Notes: generated by a model from the letters alone, not told the origin. A DNA stretch of 64,000 nucleotides from an uncultured Prevotellaceae bacterium (GCA_947176535.1 CAMWQU010000006.1:46873-110872); one strand, 5' to 3'; counted from the first letter of the stretch, positions 26,296-36,770 are shown. Numbers and translations are program-made.

Positions 26296-27222
26296 TTATT
26301 TCTCTCCAATCTTACCTTCTGCAATAAGACGTTTGCCGATAGTATCCAACATTCCATTCACATAGGAACCGCTACGGGGAGTACTATAACTTTTTGCGAT
26401 TTCTACATACTCGTTGATGGTCACACTGAGAGGTATTTCCGGGAATGAAGTAATTTCAGCCAATGCCGTTTGTATAAGGATGAGATCCATACGGGCAATA
26501 CGCTCCATATCCCAATTCAACGTCTGTGCAGCAATCAACTGACGATAATAGTCTGCATTTTTAAGAGATGTACGGAACAAGACTACGGCAAACTCACGAT
26601 CTGCGATATCCTTGAAATCAGGAAGCAGTTTCTGCTCACTTCCTTTTGATTCTTCCAACTGACGTATAGTCTTCAACACAAAGGTGTCTACAATGACTTT
26701 ATCGTCATTCCAGTAAAGACTGCTGTCTTCCAAAATATCATCCAACTCATCGTTGTTACAAAGAATATTACGGTAAATCTTACGCCACAACTCACGATCC
26801 TGCTCATAAGACTCGTTTGTGTCTGCCATATATTCTTTATAGAAGTCTTGCTCTGTTATTCGGGTGTAAATACGGCGCAGAAAATCTTCATTTTCCGCCC
26901 ACAATACATTCTGCTTCTCACGATAAGCACTCAGTTGTTCGTTACTTCGTAACAAAGCTATAAAGCGGTTCCGGACAAACTTCGTTGATACGGTACCTTC
27001 CTCATTAAGACGAATCGCCCTATTTTGTTTCATCTCCACCATGCGCTGTCCGATGTGGGCAATACTGAGCAAAAGCAGGAGCAACTCCTGATACAACTCA
27101 TAGGCCTTGGACATACTGAATATCAACTCCTTTTCTGCTTCATCAATCGATTTATCACCATTTCCATAATAAGCGTAAATCACTTGAACTACTTTCAGCC
27201 GAATCAATTCGCGATTAATCAT
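26296..27222 (-). CDS. nusB: Transcription antitermination factor NusB
   Basis: 308 residues, the long form usual in Bacteroidetes; in most other bacteria NusB is about 140 residues. It binds boxA RNA together with ribosomal protein S10 in rRNA antitermination. The NusB fold is in the C-terminal half (EFAVVLFRTSLKNADYYRQLI, NWDMERIARMDLILIQTALAEI, SVTINEYVEIAKSYSTPRSGSYVNGMLDTIGKRL). The N-terminal half (INRELIRLKVVQVIYAYY) is a duplicated NusB-like helical region. It has its own promoter with -7 at 27260-27267 and heads the yajC-YbbR-coaE-DUF5606 cluster. Confidence 0.95.
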   Translation of the reverse strand: MINRELIRLKVVQVIYAYYGNGDKSIDEAEKELIFSMSKAYELYQELLLLLLSIAHIGQRMVEMKQNRAIRLNEEGTVSTKFVRNRFIALLRSNEQLSAYREKQNVLWAENEDFLRRIYTRITEQDFYKEYMADTNESYEQDRELWRKIYRNILCNNDELDDILEDSSLYWNDDKVIVDTFVLKTIRQLEESKGSEQKLLPDFKDIADREFAVVLFRTSLKNADYYRQLIAAQTLNWDMERIARMDLILIQTALAEITSFPEIPLSVTINEYVEIAKSYSTPRSGSYVNGMLDTIGKRLIAEGKIGEK

Positions 27223-27259
27223 TTTATCAAAGAATGCTTGTTAGTGTTATTTTGTGACA

Positions 27260-27267
27260 CAAAATTA
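27260..27267 (-). promoter_or_regulatory. nusB promoter -7 box
   Basis: Minus strand reads TAATTTTG, matching TAnnTTTG, 37 bp upstream of the nusB ATG. A TTGC lies 21 bp upstream as a weak -33 candidate. Confidence 0.6.
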
Positions 27268-27307
27268 GGTATTTTATGGCAAAAAAATGCAATTCATGCG
27301 TATTTTT

Positions 27308-27339
27308 TTTGGTAGTTATTGAAAAATAATGCAATTTTG
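27308..27339 (+). promoter_or_regulatory. Promoter of DUF3276 gene
   Basis: TTTG (27308-27311), 20-bp spacer, CAATTTTG (27332-27339; one mismatch to TAnnTTTG). It is 29 bp upstream of the ATG at 27369 and back to back with the nusB promoter. Confidence 0.6.
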
Positions 27340-27368
27340 AGGACGAATACAAACATCAAGTTACTATT

Positions 27369-27710
27369 ATGGAAGATTTTAAAAGAAACGAGGAGGGGAA
27401 AGAGCGCGAAATAGTCTTTTCTCGTACCATCAAGGCCGGCAAGCGCATTTACTATGTTGATGTAAAACGTAACCGCAAAGATGAATTATATCTGGCGGTC
27501 ACCGAAAGCAAAAAAATCGTAGACGGTACGGATTTTGCCAATCAGCACATCAGTTTTGAGAAACACAAGATATTCCTATACAGAGAAGACTTCGAAAAGT
27601 TCCAGAACGGGCTAAACGAAGCTATTGCATATATAGAAAGCCAACAAGGAAAAGCCGTGCCACGCATAGAGCAGGACAACTCCGAGATAAAAATCGACAT
27701 GGATTTCTAA
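27369..27710 (+). CDS. DUF3276 family PUR-domain nucleic-acid-binding protein
   Basis: 113 residues. The family has the Pur-alpha (PUR) fold and is thought to bind single-stranded DNA or RNA; bacterial members are short and cytosolic. The core shows IVFSRTIKAGKRIYYVDVKRNRKDELYLAVTESKK and FEKHKIFLYREDFEKFQNGLNEAIAYI, a beta-strand/helix repeat typical of PUR. The N-terminus is charged and flexible. It stands alone, divergent from nusB, with its own promoter. The physiological role is unknown. Confidence 0.88.
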   Translation: MEDFKRNEEGKEREIVFSRTIKAGKRIYYVDVKRNRKDELYLAVTESKKIVDGTDFANQHISFEKHKIFLYREDFEKFQNGLNEAIAYIESQQGKAVPRIEQDNSEIKIDMDF

Positions 27711-27726
27711 AAAACAAAACATTGAA

Positions 27727-27758
27727 TTTGGATACTCCGAAATATTATTGTATCTTTG
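27727..27758 (+). promoter_or_regulatory. Consensus promoter of rplY
   Basis: TTTG (27727-27730), exactly 20-bp spacer, TATCTTTG (27751-27758): a full match to the Bacteroidetes housekeeping promoter. A leader of about 75 bases follows before the ATG at 27842. Confidence 0.8.
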
Positions 27759-27841
27759 CAGCCGCTTTTGTAGTACATCCCGTGTGATGGCGAATTAAGC
27801 ACAAACTTAATTTAGAGTAACACAACTAAAAAACAAAACAA

Positions 27842-28438
27842 ATGAAGAGCATTGACATTAAAGGTTCTGTACGTACAGCAACCGGTAAGAAAGCAACAAA
27901 GTTAGCACGCAAAGAAGGCTTGGTTCCCTGCAACCTCTATGGTGAGGCTCGTGGAGAGAACAACCTGCCCGTAGCATTGAGTTTTGTAGTTACAAATTCA
28001 GGTCTTCGCAACTTGGTGTACACTCCCGATATCTATAGCGTAAACCTCGACATTGACGGCAAGAAATATACTGCCGTAATGCGTGAGTTACAGTTCCATC
28101 CCGTAACTGATCAGCTTTTGCATGTAGACTTTTATGAAGTAACTCCTGAGAAACCTATCGTAATGGAAGTTCCCATCAAACTGAATGGTTTAGCAGAAGG
28201 TGTTCGTGCCGGTGGTAAATTGGCTGCCAACGTTCGTAAGTTGAAGATTCGCGCTCCTTACACTCAGATTCCCGAGCGTTTGAACATTGACGTAACCAGC
28301 CTCGGACTGGGCAAAACCATCAAAGCTGGTGAGTTGCACTTTGAGGGTCTGGAACTCGTCACCTCTCCTAGCGTTGTCGTTTGTCAGGTGAAGATGACAC
28401 GTAGCGCAATGAGTGCAGCAGCTAAGGCTCAGTCTTAA
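27842..28438 (+). CDS. rplY: 50S ribosomal protein L25 (general stress protein Ctc type)
   Basis: 198 residues, the long two-domain Ctc/TL5 form. It binds 5S rRNA in the large ribosomal subunit. The N-terminal domain shows the family start ([34 protein letters not shown], split here only for description) and [21 protein letters not shown]; the C-terminal beta domain shows [19 protein letters not shown] and [21 protein letters not shown]. It has a strong promoter (27727-27758) and is followed 2 bp later by pth, a common Bacteroidetes pairing. Confidence 0.95.
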   Translation: MKSIDIKGSVRTATGKKATKLARKEGLVPCNLYGEARGENNLPVALSFVVTNSGLRNLVYTPDIYSVNLDIDGKKYTAVMRELQFHPVTDQLLHVDFYEVTPEKPIVMEVPIKLNGLAEGVRAGGKLAANVRKLKIRAPYTQIPERLNIDVTSLGLGKTIKAGELHFEGLELVTSPSVVVCQVKMTRSAMSAAAKAQS

Positions 28439-28440
28439 GA

Positions 28441-29004
28441 ATGAAACACTTGATAGTTGGATTGGGTAACATCGGCTCAGAGTACGAAAGAACCCGTCAC
28501 AATATTGGATTCAGAATATTGGATGCTCTTGCAGGAGCGTCCAATATTCCTTTTCAAGACAAACGATATGGCTCTGTCGCTCACATGAGAGTCAAAAATC
28601 AGGAACTTGTCTTGCTTAAGCCATCAACCTACATGAATCTTAGCGGAAATGCAGTCCGCTATTGGATGCAACAGGAGAATATATCTGTTGATAGTTTATT
28701 GGTCATTGTTGATGACCTCTCATTACCCGTCGGCACCATCCGAATGCGCCAAGGCGGTAGCGATGCAGGCCACAACGGCCTCAAACACATTGCCCAGATA
28801 TTGGGTACACAGGCATACAGCCGACTGAAATTCGGTATTGGTAATGACTTCCCTAAAGGAGGACAAGTAGATTTTGTACTGGGGCATTTCTCACCCGACG
28901 ATGAGAAACAGATAAGTGAGAAAGTTCCCGTTGCATGTGAAGCCATCAAAGCATACGCGTTAAGCGGATTGCAGTTTGCCATGTGCAATTTCAACGGAAA
29001 ATAG
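28441..29004 (+). CDS. pth: Peptidyl-tRNA hydrolase
   Basis: 187 residues. Cleaves the ester bond of peptidyl-tRNAs released by premature termination, recycling tRNA. It begins with [24 protein letters not shown], containing the catalytic His in RHNIGF and the conserved Asn, followed by [40 protein letters not shown] and the C-terminal [10 protein letters not shown] lid helix. It is 2 bp downstream of rplY and certainly cotranscribed with it. Confidence 0.97.
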   Translation: MKHLIVGLGNIGSEYERTRHNIGFRILDALAGASNIPFQDKRYGSVAHMRVKNQELVLLKPSTYMNLSGNAVRYWMQQENISVDSLLVIVDDLSLPVGTIRMRQGGSDAGHNGLKHIAQILGTQAYSRLKFGIGNDFPKGGQVDFVLGHFSPDDEKQISEKVPVACEAIKAYALSGLQFAMCNFNGK

Positions 29005-29028
29005 TCGATAAGATTCAAATATTTTTCT

Positions 29029-29036
29029 TACCTTTG
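29029..29036 (+). promoter_or_regulatory. pepT promoter -7 box
   Basis: TACCTTTG, 5 bp before the pepT ATG at 29042, so transcripts would start at or very near the start codon. No -33 TTTG is evident. Confidence 0.45.
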
Positions 29037-29041
29037 TCCGT

Positions 29042-30295
29042 ATGGACAAGAAAATTACAGAAGAACTGGTTCAACGGTTCTTGAAATATGTATCATTTGA
29101 CACACAGTCGAACGAAGAGAGTAATGGTGTATGCCCCAGTACGGAACGGCAATTTACATTAGCCAAGTACTTAACAGAAGAACTGAAAGAACTGGGACTG
29201 GAAGAAGTTGAAATGGACGAGCATGCGTACGTATATGCAACTCTGCCGGCCAATACAACAAGAGAAATTCCCACAATCGGATTTATTGCCCACATGGACA
29301 CTAGTCCCGATATGAAAGGGGCAGACGTAAGACCACGCATTATACAAAACTATGATGGGAACGATATCATTCTAAATGAAAAAGAGAATATCGTTACTCG
29401 TACCGAGTTATTCCCAGAGCTGAAAAAGCACATCGGTGAAGATTTGATTGTCACCGATGGCAAAACTTTGCTCGGTGCAGATGACAAAGCTGGAATTGCA
29501 GAAATTGTCTCAGCTATAGTTTATTTGAAAGCACATCCGGAAATCGAACACGGAAAGATTCGCATAGCCTTTAATCCCGACGAAGAAATTGGAACTGGCG
29601 CACATCTTTTCGATGTGAAAAAGTTTGATTGTCAATGGGCCTACACAATGGATGGCAGCGAAGTGGGTGAATTGGAATATGAGAATTTCAATGCAGCCTC
29701 TGCAAAAATTAACATCCGAGGTCGTAATGTTCACCCCGGCTATGCCAAAGGGAAAATGCTGAATGCAAGCCTTGTGGCACAAGAATTTATTGCAACACTT
29801 CCCTTAGAAGAACGCCCTGAAACAACAGAAAACTACGAAGGTTTCTTCCATCTTATAGGAATAAGTGGAAGTGTAGAGGAAGCTACGCTAAACTACATCA
29901 TACGCGACCATGACCGCGAGAAATTTGAAGCGAGAAAAAACAGAATACAAGCTATTGCAGAATCATTGAACCAAAAGTATGGGTTGGAAACTGTAACTAC
30001 ATCTATCAAAGACCAATATTACAATATGCGGGAGCAGTTGTCGGATAAGCCACACATCATTGCAATTGCCCAGAAAGCCATTGAAGAGGCCTGTGGTTTC
30101 TGCGTAGTCAAGCCTATCCGGGGAGGAACCGATGGAGCCCAGTTAAGTTTCATGGGATTACCTTGTCCCAATATCTTTGCCGGTGGACTCAACTTCCATG
30201 GACGTCATGAATTTGTTCCTATACAAAGTATGGAAAAGGCTATGATGACTATCGTTAATATTTGTCGCATAGTTGGAGACGAACAACGATACTAG
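29042..30295 (+). CDS. pepT: Peptidase T (tripeptide aminopeptidase)
   Basis: 417 residues, normal length. Dizinc M20B aminopeptidase that removes the N-terminal residue of tripeptides in the cytosol. Metal-binding motifs: IAHMDTSPD (first His/Asp), [10 protein letters not shown] (bridging Asp), [11 protein letters not shown] (catalytic Glu pair), [21 protein letters not shown], and the late His in FHGRHEF. It lies between pth and the S4-domain gene, which in many relatives are adjacent. The next gene starts 14 bp after its stop. Confidence 0.96.
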   Translation: MDKKITEELVQRFLKYVSFDTQSNEESNGVCPSTERQFTLAKYLTEELKELGLEEVEMDEHAYVYATLPANTTREIPTIGFIAHMDTSPDMKGADVRPRIIQNYDGNDIILNEKENIVTRTELFPELKKHIGEDLIVTDGKTLLGADDKAGIAEIVSAIVYLKAHPEIEHGKIRIAFNPDEEIGTGAHLFDVKKFDCQWAYTMDGSEVGELEYENFNAASAKINIRGRNVHPGYAKGKMLNASLVAQEFIATLPLEERPETTENYEGFFHLIGISGSVEEATLNYIIRDHDREKFEARKNRIQAIAESLNQKYGLETVTTSIKDQYYNMREQLSDKPHIIAIAQKAIEEACGFCVVKPIRGGTDGAQLSFMGLPCPNIFAGGLNFHGRHEFVPIQSMEKAMMTIVNICRIVGDEQRY

Positions 30296-30309
30296 GAAAC
30301 GGATAGAGG

Positions 30310-30747
30310 ATGGAGAAAAAAGTAAATCAAGAAGCGAGAGTTGATAAATGGCTATGGGCCGCACGCATTTTTAAGACACGGACTATTGCTGCAGCTGCCT
30401 GCAAAAAAGGTCTGGTGAGTATGGGAAACATACAACTGAAACCCTCGCATATGATAAAAGTTGGAAACATTGTTAGCGTCAAGAAAGCTCCTATTACTTA
30501 TTCTTTTAAGGTACTACAAGCCATAGAACACCGTGTCGGTGCAAAACTGATAGCGGGAATTTTGGAAAATGTGACTGCACCTGAACAGTACGAACTATTG
30601 GAAATGAGCAGAATCAGCGGATTCGTAGATCGTGCACGGGGAACAGGACGACCCACTAAGAAAGAGCGTCGCGCTTTGGATGAGTTTAAAGGCGACATTC
30701 CTGCTTACTTCGGAGACTTTGAGTTTGACTTTGACAATGAAGAATAA
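30310..30747 (+). CDS. hslR: S4-domain RNA-binding protein (HslR/Hsp15 family)
   Basis: 145 residues. Hsp15-type protein that binds 50S subunits carrying stalled nascent chains. The N-terminal S4 fold shows RVDKWLWAARIFKTRTIAAAACKKGLVSMGN and IKVGNIVSVKK, followed by a basic C-terminal region with RARGTGRPTKKERRALDEF. The acidic end (FEFDFDNEE) is also typical. It starts 14 bp after pepT. Confidence 0.92.
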   Translation: MEKKVNQEARVDKWLWAARIFKTRTIAAAACKKGLVSMGNIQLKPSHMIKVGNIVSVKKAPITYSFKVLQAIEHRVGAKLIAGILENVTAPEQYELLEMSRISGFVDRARGTGRPTKKERRALDEFKGDIPAYFGDFEFDFDNEE

Positions 30748-30809
30748 AACATGAGAGACTTACAAAAGAGATATAAATCAAGCCCCATAACATTGTAAAT
30801 ATTACGGAT

Positions 30810-33800
30810 ATGAAATGGATTACAATTTTAGCGTTGGAACTTATTTACTTGCTTCCGGCACAAGCAGAAACACAAATAGACATTACCTCTACATATCTGA
30901 AAAATCCTTCTTTCGAGCAGGATGACATAAAGGATTTGAGTCCAGTCCAGAACTCTAATGATGGGTTACGTGGATATACCTTGGCAAATCCAATAAGTTG
31001 GGTTGTATCCGGAACAGACGTCACGAAATTGCTTGTTACCAAAGATTGTTACACCGACAACAACTTTGGAAAGGTTACTACCATACCCGATGGAGAGAAA
31101 GCCTATTATTTGCGAATGGGTTGGAGTACCGGTACAACAGCCCTTACACAGAGTGTTACATTACCTGCCGGTAACTATCGTTTTTCGGTAGATCAACGTA
31201 CAGCCTATGCTAATGCGGCCTCTTCAACATTAAACCTGAAAGTAAATAGTGAAAGTACAGGTATCGGCTTTATATCCGGTAGCACAAATTGCTTTACCTC
31301 AATGTCATGGGCAACAAGTTTTTTAGACTTTACGCTTGACAAGGAAGCAAATGTCTCACTTGGCTTCAGCATCAATTGGGTATCAGGTGGGTCATGCGTA
31401 ATGCTTGATAATGTCCGTCTTTACCAGATTGACGAAATAGCCGAAGAACCAACAGAATCAGATACGCCCTCTCCGTCAGAGGGCTTCATCACCGCCAATT
31501 TTGTAGAAGAAGCTCAAATGATGACTGATTTACTGCAAATGTTGGCTAATTTCAGTACTTATTTGGTGAATGACTATCAGGCTTGCACCTACCCGAACAG
31601 CGTACAAGAGGCCTGCGGTTGCTTCAAGGGCGAAAGTACCATGGCAAGCAACGAGGCCGGTGTTCGCACAAATGCCGATTTATCTATGATTTGCGCATTC
31701 CTTGTGAAATATGCAAAGCCTGCGGGCATTAGTTTGCCTATCGGCGTCACTTGGGAAAAAATTGAAGATATGGCTATGAAAACACTTGTATTTGCCTACT
31801 CTACCCATAAAGCAAACAAGTTAAAAGTATGTGCCGGTAACGATTATTGGGGCAGTACAAGCAATAGTGACAGAGTGTGGGAATCGTCATTATGGGCCAT
31901 GTCGGTGGCTTATTCTGCCTATTTCCAATGGGATAAACTTTCGGATTCCCAGAAAGGCTATATATACAATTTACTAAAAGCCGAATGTAATTATGAATTG
32001 GAACGTAGCATTCCAACCGGGTACAGTGGCGACACAAAAGCCGAAGAAAATGGATGGGAAGCAGATGTTTTAGCAGCAACACTGGGACTTTTCCCCAATG
32101 ACCCAATGGCACCAAAATGGTTTGAACGTTTACGTCAGTTTGCAATCAACTGTTACAGTCACACCAATGATGCTTCAAACAATACGATTATTGATGATTG
32201 GTATAATTCCAAAACGGTGGCAGACCTCTATGTAGGACAAAATCTCTACGACGATTACACATTACAGAATCATAATCTATTCCACACCTCATATCAGAAT
32301 GTTGTAATGCAAGAATTGGGAGAAGCAGCATTAGCTTTGAAACTTTTCCAAACAGGTCAGGGATATGAGGAGAAATGGAAAACCAATGCTCTGATGCATA
32401 ACAACCAAAAAGTGATGGACAATGTTCTAAACTGGCTTGCACTAACTGACGGAGAATTGGCAATGCCCAACGGAAATGACTGGAGTCTTTTCCTTTACGA
32501 CCAGATTACAAGCTATACCACATTGGCATGTTTTATCCGCGATACAAACGCCCTAATGTTGGAGAATTTAGCTTACAAATACATTAAGGCCCGTCAGGAA
32601 ACGACATCTGACGGTTCATGGTTGCTGCGGCCAGATGTGCAAGCCCGTCGAATGGGGGTAGAAGCACATCGTGTAATGATGACCTACCTAATGCACCTTA
32701 CAAACTCTACAGTCGACCTCACTCCAACTACATGGGAAGAGTTCCGTGCAGCCCGAAGCAAAGCGAAGATACTTCCATGCCAAAATATTGTCCGCGCATT
32801 CACTCCCGAACGCTTCACCACATTCTCATGGAGTAATGGACTTAAAAGCTACACAGGTTATATTGCAGCAAACAGCGTAGACAAAAACAAAATTATAGTA
32901 CCTTTCCGAGCCAACAATACAGGTAATTTCCTTGGTTGGTACACGGTGAGCGGAAAAGGAACTAATGCAACTCCCGTTGTAAGTGGTATATATAAACTAA
33001 AGGGAGACGGATATACCATGAACGGAGAATTAAAAACCAACGATGCCACACTTGGCAACCACTTTGTCATATATTCTACACCCGGCAATGCGGTCATATA
33101 TCTTGACTACATACAAGGATTGACCAACGGCACGATTACTGGAGAATATGGAGGTCTGATGGCTATCTCCGTGGACGAACTGACAAAAACATCACGTACC
33201 TTGTATTATGGCGACACGCATAAAACACTTGATGGCTCTACCTTAAAGAGCTACATGACAAACTGGCTTAACATTGACAATGAAATTGGTTTTGTAAGTA
33301 AAAGCGGGAAAGCCATGGCTTTTGGAGACAAGACAAACAACAACAGCATCATAACGGCAAAGCTATATTCCTCATATAGTACAGAGAATCGCCCATTCAC
33401 AAGTGGTAGCGTCATTGACCGACGAAATATTACCTACTATAGTAACATCACAGCAGAAGAAACCAAAAGGATGGAGCAAGAGTTGCAAGTTTTGACTAAC
33501 GTTCTTGCAACTGGATGGAATGGTGTGATTGCCGCAGATCCTAATGGTATAAATTATCTGTTACTGGCAAACTTTACAGGTGAGAATAAAGAAACTACAC
33601 TAACAAACCTTAGCTGTAAACTGGGAGCACCGGTGTTTGGAGTAGAAACTAAAATCACAGAAAATAAATCCCAAGCAACATTCAAAGCCAACAAGAACAA
33701 TAGTATTTCTGATGTCCTAAAAATATTCATAAAAGGAACCGGAATAACAGCACTGCAAGATGCGGATAATGATGAAGCAGCCTACCTAACTGCCAATAGC

Positions 33801-34628
33801 ACAACTACGGCTACTATTTATATCATTTCCAATGGAAACATCTTAAACAAAGATATTACACTCTTTACAGATGAGACGTTAAATGTGTTTGTCGAGAACG
33901 GTGAAATCAAAACCCAAGTTAAGGATTTTCCAGACAGTCCTGTTCCCGGTAGCGATCAAACCGAATACATCGTTAATCCCTCTTTTGACGGAAACACGAC
34001 AGACGGTTGGGACGGTACTGAATTAACGTCTAATTACAATGAGGTTGAAAAGTTCAATGCCAACTTTGATTTCTACCAAAAGATTACGGGACTTCCGCAA
34101 GGATTATACGAACTATCCTGTCAAGGTTTCTATCGTAACGGTTCATACGCCAATGCTGCGACACTGCGAACAAAAGGTAAGGAAACCATCCATGCCCAAC
34201 TTTATGCACAATCTTCCGTCGGAGAGGACTACTCTACTCCATTGTGCTCCATTTATGACGAAGCCAATAACAAAGGGGCTGTAGGTGTGAAGCAAGCTGT
34301 ATATGGTTATATACCGGACAATATGGAGCAAGCCTCTATATATTTCTCAGCCAATCTTTATCCGGTCTCTATGCAGGTTAAAGTCGGTTCGGAAGGCACA
34401 CTGACCATTGGCGTCCGCAAAAGCGTACACGTCAGCAACGACTGGAGTATTTTTGACAACTTTCGCCTTCGTTATTTAGGAAAAGAAGAGGATGAAACAT
34501 TCATTACAAGCCCTACTCCCTCTCCAATGAACCATACCGCCTATACCCTTAGCGGTATGCAGACAGATCATCTTACCCACCAACCACGAGGTATATACAT
34601 TGTAGACGGAAAGAAAGTCATAAAATAA
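30810..34628 (+). CDS. Large secreted protein, helical-toroid plus beta-sandwich, polysaccharide-lyase-like
   Basis: 1272 residues; no family recognised with certainty. Signal peptide about 1-19 (ending PAQA). Order: N-terminal beta-sandwich module (about 20-205, NPSFEQDDIK and a final LDNVRLYQI, like carbohydrate-binding jelly rolls); Ser/Pro/Glu linker; an all-helical domain (about 225-620) with NHNLFHTSYQNV and WEADVLAATLGLF; a large beta domain (about 640-1000); a second jelly-roll module (about 1050-1235, NPSFDGNTTDGWDG, IFDNFRLRYLG); and the tail GIYIVDGKKVIK. Helical toroid followed by beta-sandwich is the layout of several polysaccharide lyases, so a lyase or glycan-binding role is inferred. 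It seems AT-richer than genes at either end of the window and has no susCD neighbours. Confidence 0.75.
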   Translation: MKWITILALELIYLLPAQAETQIDITSTYLKNPSFEQDDIKDLSPVQNSNDGLRGYTLANPISWVVSGTDVTKLLVTKDCYTDNNFGKVTTIPDGEKAYYLRMGWSTGTTALTQSVTLPAGNYRFSVDQRTAYANAASSTLNLKVNSESTGIGFISGSTNCFTSMSWATSFLDFTLDKEANVSLGFSINWVSGGSCVMLDNVRLYQIDEIAEEPTESDTPSPSEGFITANFVEEAQMMTDLLQMLANFSTYLVNDYQACTYPNSVQEACGCFKGESTMASNEAGVRTNADLSMICAFLVKYAKPAGISLPIGVTWEKIEDMAMKTLVFAYSTHKANKLKVCAGNDYWGSTSNSDRVWESSLWAMSVAYSAYFQWDKLSDSQKGYIYNLLKAECNYELERSIPTGYSGDTKAEENGWEADVLAATLGLFPNDPMAPKWFERLRQFAINCYSHTNDASNNTIIDDWYNSKTVADLYVGQNLYDDYTLQNHNLFHTSYQNVVMQELGEAALALKLFQTGQGYEEKWKTNALMHNNQKVMDNVLNWLALTDGELAMPNGNDWSLFLYDQITSYTTLACFIRDTNALMLENLAYKYIKARQETTSDGSWLLRPDVQARRMGVEAHRVMMTYLMHLTNSTVDLTPTTWEEFRAARSKAKILPCQNIVRAFTPERFTTFSWSNGLKSYTGYIAANSVDKNKIIVPFRANNTGNFLGWYTVSGKGTNATPVVSGIYKLKGDGYTMNGELKTNDATLGNHFVIYSTPGNAVIYLDYIQGLTNGTITGEYGGLMAISVDELTKTSRTLYYGDTHKTLDGSTLKSYMTNWLNIDNEIGFVSKSGKAMAFGDKTNNNSIITAKLYSSYSTENRPFTSGSVIDRRNITYYSNITAEETKRMEQELQVLTNVLATGWNGVIAADPNGINYLLLANFTGENKETTLTNLSCKLGAPVFGVETKITENKSQATFKANKNNSISDVLKIFIKGTGITALQDADNDEAAYLTANSTTTATIYIISNGNILNKDITLFTDETLNVFVENGEIKTQVKDFPDSPVPGSDQTEYIVNPSFDGNTTDGWDGTELTSNYNEVEKFNANFDFYQKITGLPQGLYELSCQGFYRNGSYANAATLRTKGKETIHAQLYAQSSVGEDYSTPLCSIYDEANNKGAVGVKQAVYGYIPDNMEQASIYFSANLYPVSMQVKVGSEGTLTIGVRKSVHVSNDWSIFDNFRLRYLGKEEDETFITSPTPSPMNHTAYTLSGMQTDHLTHQPRGIYIVDGKKVIK

Positions 34629-34637
34629 GACCTTCAC

Positions 34638-36770
34638 ATGATAGATAGGGCTACGATAAACAAAATCATGGATGCCGCCAACATTGTTGACGTTGTCTCT
34701 GATTTTGTCACACTTAAACGTGCCGGGGCGAATCTGAAAGGATTATGTCCTTTCCACGATGATCGTACGCCCTCATTCATAGTTTCGCCTGCTAAGAACT
34801 ACTGTAAATGTTTTGCCTGCGGTAAAGGTGGGAATCCTGTCGGATTCATTATGGAGCACGAACAGGTCTCCTATCCCGACGCGTTGCGTTATCTGGCAAA
34901 AAAATACGGAATAACCATTGAAGAACACGAACTGACTCCTGAAGACTTGCAGCATCAAGACGATCGGGAATCTATGTTTATCGTCAATGAGTGGGCTAAC
35001 AAATGGTTCCAGCAACAACTTCATGACACTGCGGAAGGAAGAACTGTCGGGCTTTCATATTTCCGGGAACGAGGATTCCGTGATGATATTATTGAAAAAT
35101 TTCAATTAGGCTTCTGCCCGGATAAAAACGTGGAATCCCCCAATGAAGAGGGACGAATTTTACGTACAGGGGCCATGAGCCACGATGCACTGAAAGCTGG
35201 TTACCAAGAAAAATATCTTATCAACAATCCCGAGACAGGCATTGGCACAGGTATCTCCATTAAAAACGATAAAGGCTGTCTGCGTGATCGTTATTGGGGC
35301 CGTGTCATGTTCCCCATATTTACTATCAGCGGAAAAGTGGTAGGATTCGGCGGACGTGTACTCAATGCCGCCACCAAAGGGGTAAACATCAAATATCAAA
35401 ACTCGCCTGAAAGTATTATATACTCCAAGAAGCGAGAATTATACGGTCTATTCCAAGCCAAGCAGGCCATTCGTCGTACCAACCTCTGTTACCTCGTCGA
35501 AGGTTATACTGATGTAATGGCTATGCACCAAAGCGGTATAGAAAACGTGGTAGCCTCATCCGGAACAGCCCTTACCAACGACCAAATACGTCTCATTCAT
35601 CGGCTTACCGACAATATTACTGTAATCTATGATGGCGATGCGGCCGGTATCAAAGCATCCCAAAGAGGTATTGATCTGTTGTTGGCACAAGGGATGAATG
35701 TACGTCTATTGCTTCTGCCGGACGGAGACGACCCCGACTCCTTTGCACGCAAACATAATGCGGAAGAATATCAGGAATACCTCAGCCAACATCAGGTAGA
35801 CTTTATCAAGTTCAAGGTGAATCTCTTGATGGAGGAAGCACAAGGCGACCCCATTAAGAAAAGCCAGTTAGTAAACAACATCGTACAAAGCATTGCCTGC
35901 ATTCCGAACGAAATCACCCGAAGTATTTATGTTCAGGAGACTGCCCGAACAATGCAGATACAAGAACAACTCATTGTTAGTGCTGTAGCGCAACAGATAT
36001 CCGACAACTTAGCTTCTGAGCGTCGGCAGCGCGAAAGAGCTGTACATAACCAATCCTCACAGACCACTCAAAGTTCGGAATCCGACAATCTCCAAGTATC
36101 TAATAATCGTTCTGCTTATGGGGAGAGTTTGGTTTCTACAACTCCCCCTGTTGAAGATAATGAGACAGAAGAACAAAATTCACCCTATGAGAATCTTGCT
36201 TCTCAGATCCAACAACGCGAAGATGAACGTCTCGGCCAAAAGGAGAAGGAATTATTACGACTTATCGTACGGAGAGGAGGAGAAGAGGTTGGAGTGTTAG
36301 AAACCAGCAATGAAACACCCACTCGTCTTAATGTACTCCAATACATTGCAACATCATTACAGCAAGATGGTTTATCCCTTACCGTTCCTCTCCATCAGCG
36401 TATGCTTGAGGCCGCGATGGAAGGTTCCCAGGAAGAAGGTTTTGAAGTCGAACGCTACCTCTTAAACTATCCAGATCCCGCCATCAGCAATCTTGCATTT
36501 GAACTCGCTATTGATCGTGACACGCTCAGCCGCATTCACCAAGCACGCAACACTTCGCTTAAACCCTCACAGACACTTTCTACACTTATTATCCACATAT
36601 TGACCGACTACAAACTTGAGATTCTTGCTCACGAACAACGGGAAGCCATGCGCCAACTGCAACAACCCGGTGACATCCAACAACAACTGGCAGCTATGCA
36701 CCGTCTTCGTGAACTCAAAGAAATAGAACGTCATCTCTCTGCCATCCAAGGGGGACGTGTGATGACATAG
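34638..36770 (+). CDS. dnaG: DNA primase
   Basis: 710 residues. Makes RNA primers for replication. The N-terminal CHC2 zinc domain shows LCPFHDDRTPSF and CKCFACGKGG. The TOPRIM core has the acidic motifs YLVEGYTDVMAMHQSGI and VIYDGDAAGIKAS, with DPDSFARKHNAEEY after it. The C-terminal DnaB-interacting helical domain follows a Ser/Gln-rich linker (about 460-530) that is longer than in E. coli. It starts 9 bp after the large secreted protein's stop. Confidence 0.97.
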   Translation: MIDRATINKIMDAANIVDVVSDFVTLKRAGANLKGLCPFHDDRTPSFIVSPAKNYCKCFACGKGGNPVGFIMEHEQVSYPDALRYLAKKYGITIEEHELTPEDLQHQDDRESMFIVNEWANKWFQQQLHDTAEGRTVGLSYFRERGFRDDIIEKFQLGFCPDKNVESPNEEGRILRTGAMSHDALKAGYQEKYLINNPETGIGTGISIKNDKGCLRDRYWGRVMFPIFTISGKVVGFGGRVLNAATKGVNIKYQNSPESIIYSKKRELYGLFQAKQAIRRTNLCYLVEGYTDVMAMHQSGIENVVASSGTALTNDQIRLIHRLTDNITVIYDGDAAGIKASQRGIDLLLAQGMNVRLLLLPDGDDPDSFARKHNAEEYQEYLSQHQVDFIKFKVNLLMEEAQGDPIKKSQLVNNIVQSIACIPNEITRSIYVQETARTMQIQEQLIVSAVAQQISDNLASERRQRERAVHNQSSQTTQSSESDNLQVSNNRSAYGESLVSTTPPVEDNETEEQNSPYENLASQIQQREDERLGQKEKELLRLIVRRGGEEVGVLETSNETPTRLNVLQYIATSLQQDGLSLTVPLHQRMLEAAMEGSQEEGFEVERYLLNYPDPAISNLAFELAIDRDTLSRIHQARNTSLKPSQTLSTLIIHILTDYKLEILAHEQREAMRQLQQPGDIQQQLAAMHRLRELKEIERHLSAIQGGRVMT

